Assembly: GCA_964057225.1 (NCBI GenBank) | Contig: OZ059897.1 | Location: 1,798,001 to 1,862,000 of the forward strand | DNA length: 64,000 nt | Direction: 5' to 3' | From: Auanema rhodensis | Taxonomy: Eukaryota; Nematoda; Chromadorea; Rhabditida; Rhabditidae | In this document: positions 25,401 to 37,906 of the stretch, piece after piece | How positions within the stretch are numbered: the first letter of the stretch is position 1 | How the letters are laid out: every line of letters begins with the position of its first letter | Position numbers and translations under genes: made by a program | The notes under the pieces: generated by a model | Databases searched by the model: none | Seen by the model: the letters and a program-made list of their open reading frames with translations, nothing else | Told to the model about the DNA's origin: nothing

Positions 25401-27378
25401 AAAATCCGCTTCGAATGCACTATACTACATTGAGAAACGCTCTATACAAAATTTAGTTATGATCGTTTGAAAAATAATGCATTAGTGTATGTTGAGTTCC
25501 CATGTACACTCAACATTGCTTCCAAAAACATTTTGACAAAAATTTTCCCGAACAATTTCTAAATAATTTCACAAAAAGTAGATGTTTTTAGATTCCTTTT
25601 TTCAAGACGAAGACGATGGACAATGTTATTCAACGAAAAAATCATTTCTTCAGGGTGAAAATCGAGGATATAAGTGTGAACATATATCAGTTGATATCTC
25701 GGTGCATTTTTAAGCTAACTCAAATCTGATAACACATATCGACGCAGCTTAAAAATCCGCATCGAATGCACTATACTACATTGAGAAACGCTCTATACAA
25801 AAATTAGTTATGATCGTTTGAAAAATAATGCATTAGTGTATGTTGAGTTCCCATGTACACTCAACATTGCTTCCAAAAACATTTTGACAAAAATTTTCCC
25901 GAAAAATTTCTAAATAATTTCACAAAAAGTAGATGTTTTTAGATTCCTTTTTTCAAGACGAAGACGATGGACAATGTTATTCAACGAAAAAATCATTTCT
26001 TCAGGGTGAAAATCGAGGATATAAGTGTGATCATATATCAGTTGATATCTCGGTGCATTTTTAAGCTAACTCAAATCTGATAACACATATCGACGCAGCT
26101 TAAAAATCCGCATCGAATGCACTATACTACATTGAGAAACGCTTTATACAAAAATTAGTTATGATCGTTTGAAAAATAATGCATTAGTGTATGCTGAGTT
26201 CCCATGTACACTCAACATTGCTTCGAAAAACATTTTGACAAAAATTTTCCCGAAAAATTTCTGAATATTTTCGCAAAAAGTAAATGTTTTTAGATTCCTT
26301 TTTTCAAGACGAAGACGATGGACAATGTTATTCAACGAAAAATATAATTCTTCAGGGTGAAAATCGAGGATATAAGTGTGAACATATATCAGTTGATATC
26401 TCGGTGCATTTTTAAGCTAACTCAAATCTGATAAGACAGATCAACGCAGCTTAAAAATCCGCATCGAATGCACTATACTACATTGAGAAACGATCCATAC
26501 AAAAATTAGTTATGATCGTTTGAAAAATAATGCATTAGTGTATGTTGAGTTCCCATGTACACTCAACATTGCTTCCAAAAACATTTTGACAAAAATTTTC
26601 CCGAAAAATTTCTAAATAATTTCACAAAAAGTAGATGTTTTAAGATTCCTTTTTTCAAGACGAATACGATGGACAATGTTTTTCAACGAAAAAATCATTT
26701 CTTCAGGGTGAAAATCGAGGATATAAGTGTGAACATATATCAGTTGATATCTCGGTGCATTTTTAAGCTAACTCAAATCTGATAACACAGATCAACGCAG
26801 CTTAAAAATCCGCATCGAATGCACTATACTACATTGAGAAACGCTTTATACAAAAATTAGTTATGATCGTTTGAAAAATAATGCATTAGTGTATGCTGAG
26901 TTCCCATGTACACTCAACATTGCTTCGAAAAACATTTTGACAAAAATTTTCCCGAAAAATTTCTGAATAATTTCACAAAAAGTAAATGTTTTTAGATTCC
27001 TTTTTTCAAGGCGATGACGATGGACATTGTTATTCAACGAAAAATATAATTCTTCAGGGTGAAAATCGAGGATATAAGTGTGAACCTATATCAGTTGATA
27101 TCTCGGTGCATTTTTAAGCTAACTTAAATCTGATAACACAGATCGACGCAGCTTAAAAATCCGCATCGAGTGCACTATACTACATTGAGAAACGCTCTAT
27201 GCAAAAATTAGTTATGATCGTTTGAAAAATAATGCATTAGTGTATGTTGAGTTCCCATGTACACTCAACATTGCTTCCAAAAACATTTTAACAAAAATTT
27301 TCCCGAAAAATTTCTAAATAATTTCACAAAAAGTAGATGTGTTTAGATTCCTTTTTTCAAGACGAATACGATGGACAA
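22465..27378. repeat. 7-monomer HOR, two full copies (2 x 2457 bp)
   Basis: Monomers 65-71 (22465-24921) and 72-78 (24922-27378) repeat A, D'', C, C'', E, C-orf, F in the same order as 13339-15795. The two differ at a few sites: E is entered from gactaag in the first and gacgaag in the second, and gctccat is gatccat at ~26490. Monomer 71 (24571) changes after gagtg to a different tail (gctctatacaaaaattag, gtgtgttgag, caattaac). Confidence 0.87.
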
Positions 27379-29834
27379 TGTTTTTCAACGAAAAAATCAT
27401 TTCTTCAGGGTGAAAATAGAGGATATAAGTGTGAACATATATCAGTTGATATCTCGGTGCATTTTTAAGTTAACTCAAATCTGATAACACAGATCAACGC
27501 AGCTTAAAAATCCGCATCGAATGCACTATACTACATTGAGAAACGCTCTATACAAAAATTAGTTATGATCGTTTGAAAAATAATGCATTAGTGTATGTTG
27601 AGTTCCCATGTACACTCAACATTGCTTCCAAAAACATTTTGACAAAAATTTTCCCGAAAAATTTCTAAATAATTTCACAAAAAGTAGATGTTTTTAGATT
27701 CCTTTTTTCAAGGCAAAGACGATGGACAATGTTATTCAACGAAAAAATTAATTCTTCAGGGTGCAAATCGAGGATATAAGTGTGAACTTATATAAGTTGA
27801 TATCTCGGAGCATTTTTAAGTTAACTCAAATCTGATAACACAGATCGACGCAGCTTAAAAATCCGCATCGACTGCACTATACTACATTGAGAAACGCTCT
27901 ATACAAAAATTAGTTATGATCGTTTGAAAAATAATGCATTAGTGTGTGTTGAGTTCCCATGTACAATTAACATTGCTTCCAAAAACATTGTGACAAAAAT
28001 TTTCCCGAAAAATTTCTAAATAATTTCACAAAAAGTAGATGTTTTTAGATTTCTTTTTTCAAGGCAAAGACGATGAACAATGTTATTCGACGAAAAAATT
28101 AATTCTTCAGGGTGAAAATCGAGGATATAAGTGTGAACTTATATCAGTTGATATCTCGGTGCATTTTTAAGCTAACTCAAATCTGATAACACAGATCAAC
28201 GCAGCTTAAAAATCCGCATCGAATGCACTATACTACATTGAGAAACGCTTTATACAAAAATTAGTTATGATCGTTTGAAAAATAATGCATTAGTGTATGC
28301 TGAGTTCCCATGTACACTCAACATTGCTTCGAAAAACATTTTGACAAAAATTTTCCCGAAAAATTTCTGAATAATTTCACAAAAAGTAAATGTTTTTAGA
28401 TTCCTTTTTTCAAGGCGATGACGATGGACATTGTTATTCAACCAAAAATATAATTCTTCAGGGTGAAAATCGAGGATATAAGTGTGAACCTATATCAGTT
28501 GATATCTCGGTGCATTTTTAAGCTAACTTAAATCTGATAACACAGATCGACGCAGCTTAAAAATCCGCATCGAGTGCACTATACTACATTGAGAAACGCT
28601 CTATGCAAAAATTAGTTATGATCGTTTGAAAAATAATGCATTAGTGTATGTTGAGTTCCCATGTACACTCAACATTGCTTCCAAAAACATTTTAACAAAA
28701 ATTTTCCCGAAAAATTTCTAAATAATTTCACAAAAAGTAGATGTGTTTAGATTCCTTTTTTCAAGACGAATACGATGGACAATGTTTTTCAACGAAAAAA
28801 TCATTTCTTCAGGGTGAAAATAGAGGATATAAGTGTGAACATATATCAGTTGATATCTCGGTGCATTTTTAAGTTAACTCAAATCTGATAACACAGATCA
28901 ACGCAGCTTAAAAATCCGCATCGAATGCACTATACTACATTGAGAAACGCTCTATACAAAAATTAGTTATGATCGTTTGAAAAATAATGCATTAGTGTAT
29001 GTTGAGTTCCCATGTACACTCAACATTGCTTCCAAAAACATTTTGACAAAAATTTTCCCGAAAAATTTCTAAATAATTTCACAAAAAGTAGATGTTTTAG
29101 ATTCCTTTTTTCAAGGCAAAGACGATGGACAATGTTATTCAACGAAAAAATTAATTCTTCAGGGTGCAAATCGAGGATATAAGTGTGAACTTATATAAGT
29201 TGATATCTCGGAGCATTTTTAAGTTAACTCAAATCTGATAACACAGATCGACGCAGCTTAAAAATCCGCATCGACTGCACTATACTACATTGAGAAACGC
29301 TCTATACAAAAATTAGTTATGATCGTTTGAAAAATAATGCATTAGTGTGTGTTGAGTTCCCATGTACAATTAACATTGCTTCCAAAAACATTGTGACAAA
29401 AATTTTCCCGAAAAATTTCTAAATAATTTCACAAAAAGTAGATGTTTTTAGATTTCTTTTTTCAAGGCAAAGACGATGAACAATGTTATTCGACGAAAAA
29501 ATTAATTCTTCAGGGTGAAAATCGAGGATATAAGTGTGAACTTATATCAGTTGATATCTCGGTGCATTTTTAAGTTAACTCAAATCTGATAACACAGATC
29601 GACGCAGCTTAAAAATCCGCATCGACTGCACTATACTACATTGAGAAACGCTCTATACAAAAATTAGTTATGATCGTTTGAAAAATAATGCATTAGTGTG
29701 TGTTGAGTTCCCATGTACACTTAACATTGCTTCCAAAAACATTGTGACAAAAATTTTCCCGAAAAATTTCTGAATAATTTCACAAAAAGTAGATGTTTTT
29801 AGATTTCTTTTTTCAAGGCAAAGACGATGGACAA
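27028..29834. repeat. 4-monomer duplication (about 2 x 1404 bp)
   Basis: Monomers 78-81 and 82-85 share order and rare variants: an F copy with tatgcaaaaattagtt and attttaac, a C copy with aaaatagagg (27415, 28819) and gatgtgttt, a copy with gtgcaaatcg and cttatataag, and a copy beginning ttattcgacg (28081, 29484). The second copy alone has a 1-base T deletion at ~29097. The fourth monomers differ: 81 switches to a C-orf/F-entry tail, while 85 keeps gactg and gtgtgttgag. Confidence 0.85.
29097..29097. other. 1-bp deletion shifting the array register
   Basis: Monomer 83 reads gatgttttagattcc where neighbours read gatgtttttagattcc, a loss of one T. The next anchor is at 29133, one base early. 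The partner copy 1404 bases upstream (~27340, gatgtgtttagattcc) has full length. Confidence 0.85.
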
Positions 29835-31238
29835 TGTTATTCAACGAAAAAATTAATTCTTCAGGGTGAAAATCGAGGATATAAGTGTGAACCTATATCA
29901 GTTGATTACTCGGTGCATTTTTAAGCTAGCGCAAATCTGATAACACAGATCAACGCAGCTTAAAAATCCGCATCGAATGCACTATACTACATTGAGAAAC
30001 GCTCCATACAAAAATTAGTTATGATCGTTTGAAAAATAATGCATTAGTGTATGTTGAGTTCCCATGTACACTCAACATTGCTTCCAAAAACATTTTGACA
30101 AAAATTTTCCCGAAAAATTTCTAATTAATTTCACAAAAAGTAGATGTTTTTAGATTCCTTTTTTCAAGACGAATACGATGGACAATGTTTTTCAACGAAA
30201 AAAGCATTTCTTCAGGGTGAAAATCGAGGATATAAGTGTGAACATATATCAGTTGATATCTCGGTGCATTTTTAAGTTAACTCAAATCTGATAACACAGA
30301 TCAACGCAGCTTAAAAATCCGCATCGAATGCACTATACTACATTGAGAAACGCTCTATACAAAAATTAGTTATGATCGTTTGAAAAATAATGCTTTAGTG
30401 TATGCTGAGTTCCCATGTACACTCAACATTGCTTCCAAAAACATTGTGACAAAAATTTTCCCGAAAAATTTCTAAATAATTTCACAAAAAGTAGATGTTT
30501 TTAGATTCCTTTTTTCAAGGCAAAGACGATGGACAATGTTATTCAACGAAAAAATTAATTCTTCAGGGTGAAAATCGAGGATATAAGTGTGAACTTATAT
30601 CAGTTGATATCTCGGTGCATTTTTAAGCTAGTGCAAATCTGATAACACAGATCGACGCAGCTTAAAAATCCGCATCGAATGCACTATACCACATTGAGAA
30701 ACGCTTAATACAAAATTTAGTTATGATAGTTTAAAAAATAATGCATTAGTGTATGCTGAGTTCCCATGTACACTTAACATTGCTTCCAAAAACATTGTGA
30801 CAAAAATTTTCCCGAAAAATTTCTAAATAATTTCACAAAAAGTAGATGTTTTTAGATTTCTTTTTTCAAGACGAATACGATGGACAATGTTTTTCAACGA
30901 AAAAATCATTTCTTCAGGGTGAAAATTGAGGATATAAGTGTGAACATATATCAGTTGATATCTCAGTGCATTTTTAAGCTAACTCAAATCTGATAACACA
31001 GATCGACGCAGCTTAAAAATCCGCATCGAATGCACTATACTACATTGAGAAACGCTCTATACAAAAATTAGTTATGATCGTTTGAAAAATAATGCATTAG
31101 TGTATGCTGAGTTCCCATGTACACTCAACATTGCTTCCAAAAACATTTTGACAAAAATTTTCCCGAAAAATTTCTGAATAATTTCACAAAAAGTGAATGT
31201 TTTTAGATTCCTTTTTTCAAGGCGAAGACGATGGACAA
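29835..31238. repeat. Mixed monomers 86-89
   Basis: Four copies with no internal period: an A copy ending taattaattt (86), a C copy with aaaaaagcatttc and aatgctttag (87), a copy with aagctagtgc, ccacattg, gcttaatac and gatagttt (88, called T here), and a copy with aaaattgagg, ctcagtgc and a gtgaatg tail (89, called U). The T-U pair recurs at 41768, 50543, 58265 and 61776. Confidence 0.8.
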
Positions 31239-34200
31239 TGTTATTCAACGGAAAAATTAATTCTTCAGGGTGAAAATCGAGGATATAAGTGTGAACCTAT
31301 ATCAGTTGATTACTCGGTGCATTTTTAAGCTAGCGCAAATCTGATAACACAGATCAACGCAGCTTAAAAATCCGCATCAAATGCACTATACTACAATGAG
31401 AAACGCTCTATACAAAAATTAGTTATGATCGTTTGAAAAATAATGCATTAGTGTATGTTGAGTTCCCATGTACACTCAACATTGCTTCCAAAAACATTTT
31501 GACAAAAATTTTCCCGAAAAATTTCTAAATAATTTCACAAAAAGTAGATGTTTTTAGATTCCTTTTTTCAAGACGAATACGATGGACAATGTTTTTTAAC
31601 GAAAAAATCATTTCTTCAGGGTGAAAATCGAGGATATAAGTGTGAACATATATCAGTTGATATCTCGGTGCATTTTTAAGCTAACTCAAATCTGATAACA
31701 CAGGTCGACGCAGCTTAAAAATCCGCATCGAATGCACTATACTACATTGAGAAACGCTCTATACAAAAATTAGTTATGATCGTTTGAAAAATAATGCATT
31801 AGTGTATGCTGAGTTCCCATGTACACTCAACATTGCTTCCAAAAACATTTTGACAAAAATTTTCCCGAAAAATTTCTAAATAATTTCACAAAAAGTAGAT
31901 GCTTTTAGATTCCTTTTTTCAAGACGAATACGATGGACAATGTTTTTCAACAAAAAAATCATTTCTTCAGGGTGAAAATCGAGGATATAAGTGTGAACAT
32001 ATATCAGTTGATATCTCGGTGCATTTTTAAGTTAACTCAAATCTGATAACACAGATCAACGCAGCTTAAAAATCCGCATCGAATGCACTATACTACAATG
32101 AGAAACGCTCTATACAAAAATTAGTTATGATCGTTTGAAAAATAATGCATTAGTGTATGTTGAGTTCCCATGTACACTCAACATTGCTTCCAAAAACATT
32201 TTGACAAAAATTTTCCCGAAAAATTTCTAAATAATTTCACAAAAAGTAGATGTTTTAAGATTCCTTTTTTCAAGACGAATACGATGGACAATGTTTTTTA
32301 ACGAAAAAATCATTTCTTCAGGGTGAAAATCGAGGATATAAGTGTGAACATATATCAGTTGATATCTCGGTGCATTTTTAAGCTAACTCAAATCTGATAA
32401 CACAGATCGACGCAGCTTAAAAATCCGCATCGAATGCACTATACTACATTGAGAAACGCTCTATACAAAAATTAGTTATGATCGTTTGAAAAATAATGCA
32501 TTAGTGTATGTTGAGTTCCCATGTACACTCAACATTGCTTCCAAAAACATTTTGACAAAAATTTTCCCGAAAAATTTCTAAATAATTTCACAAAAAGTAG
32601 ATGTTTTTAGATTCCTTTTTTCAAGACGAATACGATGGACAATGTTTTTTAACGAAAAAATCATTTCTTCAGGGTGAAAATCGAGGATATAAGTGTGAAC
32701 CTATATCAGTTGATTACTCGGTGCATTTTTAAGCTAGCGCAAATCTGATAACACAGATCAACGCAGCTTAAAAATCCGCATCGAATGCACTATACTACAA
32801 TGAGAAACGCTCTATACAAAAATTAGTTATGATCGTTTGAAAAATAATGCATTAGTGTATGTTGAGTTCCCATGTACACTCAACATTGCTTCCAAAAACA
32901 TTTTGACAAAAATTTTCCCGAAAAATTTCTAAATAATTTCACAAAAAGTAGATGTTTTTAGATTCCTTTTTTCAAGACGAATACGATGGACAATGTTTTT
33001 TAACGAAAAATCATTTCTTCATGGTGAAAATCGAGGATATAAGTGTGAACATATATCAGTTGATATCTCGGTGCATTTTTAAGCTAACTCAAATCTGATA
33101 ACACAGGTCGACGCAGCTTAAAAATCCGCATCGAATGCACTATACTACAATGAGAAACGCTCTATACAAAAATTAGTTATGATCGTTTGAAAAATAATGC
33201 ATTAGTGTATGTTGAGTTCCCATGTACACTCAACATTGCTTCCAAAAACATTTTGACAAAAATTTTCCCGAAAAATTTCTAAATAATTTCACAAAAAGTA
33301 GATGTTTTTAGATTCCTTTTTTCAAGACGAATACGATGGACAATGTTTTTTAACGAAAAAATCATTTCTTCAGGGTGAAAATCGAGGATATAAGTGTGAA
33401 CCTATATCAGTTGATTACTCGGTGCATTTTTAAGCTAGCGCAAATCTGATAACACAGATCAACGCAGCTTAAAAATCCGCATCGAATGCACTATACTACA
33501 ATGAGAAACGCTCTATACAAAAATTAGTTATGATCGTTTGAAAAATAATGCATTAGTGTATGCTGAGTTCCCATGTACACTCAACATTGCTTCCAAAAAC
33601 ATTTTGACAAAAATTTTCCCGAAAAATTTCTGAATAATTTCACAAAAAGTGAATGTTTTTAGATTCCTTTTTTCAAGGCGAAGACGATGGACAATGTTAT
33701 TCAACGGAAAAATTAATTCTTCAGGGTGAAAATCGAGGATATAAGTGTGAACCTATATCAGTTGATTACTCGGTGCATTTTTAAGCTAGCGCAAATCTGA
33801 TAACACAGATCAACGCAGCTTAAAAATCCGCATCAAATGCACTATACTACAATGAGAAACGCTCTATACAAAAATTAGTTATGATCGTTTGAAAAATAAT
33901 GCATTAGTGTATGTTGAGTTCCCATGTACACTCAACATTGCTTCCAAAAACATTTTGACAAAAATTTTCCCGAAAAATTTCTAAATAATTTCACAAAAAG
34001 TAGATGTTTTTAGATTCCTTTTTTCAAGACGAATACGATGGACAATGTTTTTTAACGAAAAAATCATTTCTTCAGGGTGAAAATCGAGGATATAAGTGTG
34101 AACATATATCAGTTGATATCTCGGTGCATTTTTAAGCTAACTCAAATCTGATAACACAGGTCGACGCAGCTTAAAAATCCGCATCGAATGCACTATACTA

Positions 34201-37200
34201 CATTGAGAAACGCTCTATACAAAAATTAGTTATGATCGTTTGAAAAATAATGCATTAGTGTATGCTGAGTTCCCATGTACACTCAACATTGCTTCCAAAA
34301 ACATTTTGACAAAAATTTTCCCGAAAAATTTCTAAATAATTTCACAAAAAGTAGATGCTTTTAGATTCCTTTTTTCAAGACGAATACGATGGACAATGTT
34401 TTTCAACAAAAAAATCATTTCTTCAGGGTGAAAATCGAGGATATAAGTGTGAACATATATCAGTTGATATCTCGGTGCATTTTTAAGTTAACTCAAATCT
34501 GATAACACAGATCAACGCAGCTTAAAAATCCGCATCGAATGCACTATACTACAATGAGAAACGCTCTATACAAAAATTAGTTATGATCGTTTGAAAAATA
34601 ATGCATTAGTGTATGTTGAGTTCCCATGTACACTCAACATTGCTTCCAAAAACATTTTGACAAAAATTTTCCCGAAAAATTTCTAAATAATTTCACAAAA
34701 AGTAGATGTTTTTAGATTCCTTTTTTCAAGACGAATACGATGGACAATGTTTTTTAACGAAAAAATCATTTCTTCAGGGTGAAAATCGAGGATATAAGTG
34801 TGAACATATATCAGTTGATATCTCGGTGCATTTTTAAGCTAACTCAAATCTGATAACACAGATCGACGCAGCTTAAAAATCCGCATCGAATGCACTATAC
34901 TACATTGAGAAACGCTCTATACAAAAATTAGTTATGATCGTTTGAAAAATAATGCATTAGTGTATGTTGAGTTCCCATGTACACTCAACATTGCTTCCAA
35001 AAACATTTTGACAAAAATTTTCCCGAAAAATTTCTAAATAATTTCACAAAAAGTAGATGTTTTTAGATTCCTTTTTTCAAGACGAATACGATGGACAATG
35101 TTTTTTAACGAAAAAATCATTTCTTCAGGGTGAAAATCGAGGATATAAGTGTGAACCTATATCAGTTGATTACTCGGTGCATTTTTAAGCTAGCGCAAAT
35201 CTGATAACACAGATCAACGCAGCTTAAAAATCCGCATCGAATGCACTATACTACAATGAGAAACGCTCTATACAAAAATTAGTTATGATCGTTTGAAAAA
35301 TAATGCATTAGTGTATGTTGAGTTCCCATGTACACTCAACATTGCTTCCAAAAACATTTTGACAAAAATTTTCCCGAAAAATTTCTAAATAATTTCACAA
35401 AAAGTAGATGTTTTTAGATTCCTTTTTTCAAGACGAATACGATGGACAATGTTTTTTAACGAAAAAATCATTTCTTCATGGTGAAAATCGAGGATATAAG
35501 TGTGAACATATATCAGTTGATATCTCGGTGCATTTTTAAGCTAACTCAAATCTGATAACACAGGTCGACGCAGCTTAAAAATCCGCATCGAATGCACTAT
35601 ACTACATTGAGAAACGCTCTATACAAAAATTAGTTATGATCGTTTGAAAAATAATGCATTAGTGTATGCTGAGTTCCCATGTACACTCAACATTGCTTCC
35701 AAAAACATTTTGACAAAAATTTTCCCGAAAAATTTCTAAATAATTTCACAAAAAGTAGATGCTTTTAGATTCCTTTTTTCAAGACGAATACGATGGACAA
35801 TGTTTTTCAACAAAAAAATCATTTCTTCAGGGTGAAAATCGAGGATATAAGTGTGAACATATATCAGTTGATATCTCGGTGCATTTTTAAGTTAACTCAA
35901 ATCTGATAACACAGATCAACGCAGCTTAAAAATCCGCATCGAATGCACTATACTACAATGAGAAACGCTCTATACAAAAATTAGTTATGATCGTTTGAAA
36001 AATAATGCATTAGTGTATGTTGAGTTCCCATGTACACTCAACATTGCTTCCAAAAACATTTTGACAAAAATTTTCCCGAAAAATTTCTAAATAATTTCAC
36101 AAAAAGTAGATGTTTTTAGATTCCTTTTTTCAAGACGAATACGATGGACAATGTTTTTTAACGAAAAAATCATTTCTTCAGGGTGAAAATCGAGGATATA
36201 AGTGTGAACATATATCAGTTGATATCTCGGTGCATTTTTAAGCTAACTCAAATCTGATAACACAGATCGACGCAGCTTAAAAATCCGCATCGAATGCACT
36301 ATACTACATTGAGAAACGCTCTATACAAAAATTAGTTATGATCGTTTGAAAAATAATGCATTAGTGTATGCTGAGTTCCCATGTACACTCAACATTGCTT
36401 CCAAAAACATTTTGACAAAAATTTTCCCGAAAAATTTCTAGATAATTTCACAAAAAGTAGATGTTTTTAGATTCCTTTTTTCAAGACGAATACGATGGAC
36501 AATGTTTTTTAACGAAAAAATCATTTCTTCAGGGTGAAAATCGAGGATATAAGTGTGAACATATATCAGTTGATATCTCGGTGCATTTTTAAGCTAACTC
36601 AAATCTGATAACACAGATCGACGCAGCTTAAAAATCCGCATCGAATGCACTATACTACATTGAGAAACGCTCTATACAAAAATTAGTTATGATCGTTTGA
36701 AAAATAATGCATTAGTGTATGCTGAGTTCCCATGTACACTCAACATTGCTTCCAAAAACATTTTGACAAAAATTTTCCCGAAAAATTTCTAAATAATTTC
36801 ACAAAAAGTAGATGTTTTTAGATTCCTTTTTTCAAGACGAATACGATGGACAATGTTTTTCAACGAAAAAATCATTTCTTCAGGGTGAAAATCGAGGATA
36901 TAAGTGTGAACATATATCAGTTGATATCTCGGTGCATTTTTAAGTTAACTCAAATCTGATAACACAGATCAACGCAGCTTAAAAATCCGCATCGAATGCA
37001 CTATACTACATTGAGAAACGCTTTATACAAAAATTAGTTATGATCGTATGAAAAATAATGCATTAGTGTATGTTGAGTTCCCATGTACACTCAACATTGC
37101 TTCCAAAAACATTTTGACAAAAATTTTCCCGAAAAATTTCTAAATAATTTCACAAAAAGTAGATGTTTTTAGATTCCTTTTTTCAAGACGAATACGATGG

Positions 37201-37906
37201 ACAATGTTTTTCAACGAAAAAATCATTTCTTCAGGGTGAAAATCGAGGATATAAGTGTGAACATATATCAGTTGATATCTCGGTGCATTTTTAAGTTAAC
37301 TCAAATCTGATAACACAGATCAACGCAGCTTAAAAATCCGCATCGAATGCACTATACTACATTGAGAAACGCTTTATACAAAAATTAGTTATGATCGTAT
37401 GAAAAATAATGCATTAGTGTATGTTGAGTTCCCATGTACACTCAACATTGCTTCCAAAAACATTTTGACAAAAATTTTCCCGAAAAATTTCTAAATAATT
37501 TCACAAAAAGTAGATGTTTTTAGATTCCTTTTTTCAAGACGAATACGATGGACAATGTTTTTCAACAAAAAAATCATTTCTTCAGGGTGAAAATCGAGGA
37601 TATAAGTGTGAACATATATCAGTTGATATCTCGGTGCATTTTTAAGTTAACTCAAATCTGATAACACAGATCAACGCAGCTTAAAAATCCGCATCGAATG
37701 CACTATACTACAATGAGAAACGCTCTATACAAAAATTAGTTATGATCGTTTGAAAAATAATGCATTAGTGTATGTTGAGTTCCCATGTACACTCAACATT
37801 GCTTCCAAAAACATTTTGACAAAAATTTTCCCGAAAAATTTCTAGATAATTTCACAAAAAGTAGATGTTTTTAGATTCCTTTTTTCAAGACGAATACGAT
37901 GGACAA
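31239..37906. repeat. 7-monomer duplication and 4-monomer echoes (monomers 90-108)
   Basis: Monomers 90-96 and 97-102 align at a 2456-base shift. Both start with caacggaaaaat (31246, 33702) and gcatcaaatg, followed by caggtcg, caacaaaaaaatc and atgttttttaacg copies. Monomer 102 is a hybrid (catggtg head like 95; atgctgag and gatgctttt tail like 91), after which 103-104 repeat 92-93 at a 4-monomer offset from 99-100. Monomers 106 and 107 look identical (gctttat, gatcgtatg). Monomer 95 has one A missing at ~33007; the related monomer 102 does not. Confidence 0.82.
33007..33007. other. Second 1-bp deletion in the array
   Basis: Monomer 95 reads acgaaaaatcat with five A bases after the G, where other copies have six. 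The next anchor is at 33344, two bases early relative to a strict 351 ladder from position 1. Confidence 0.8.
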
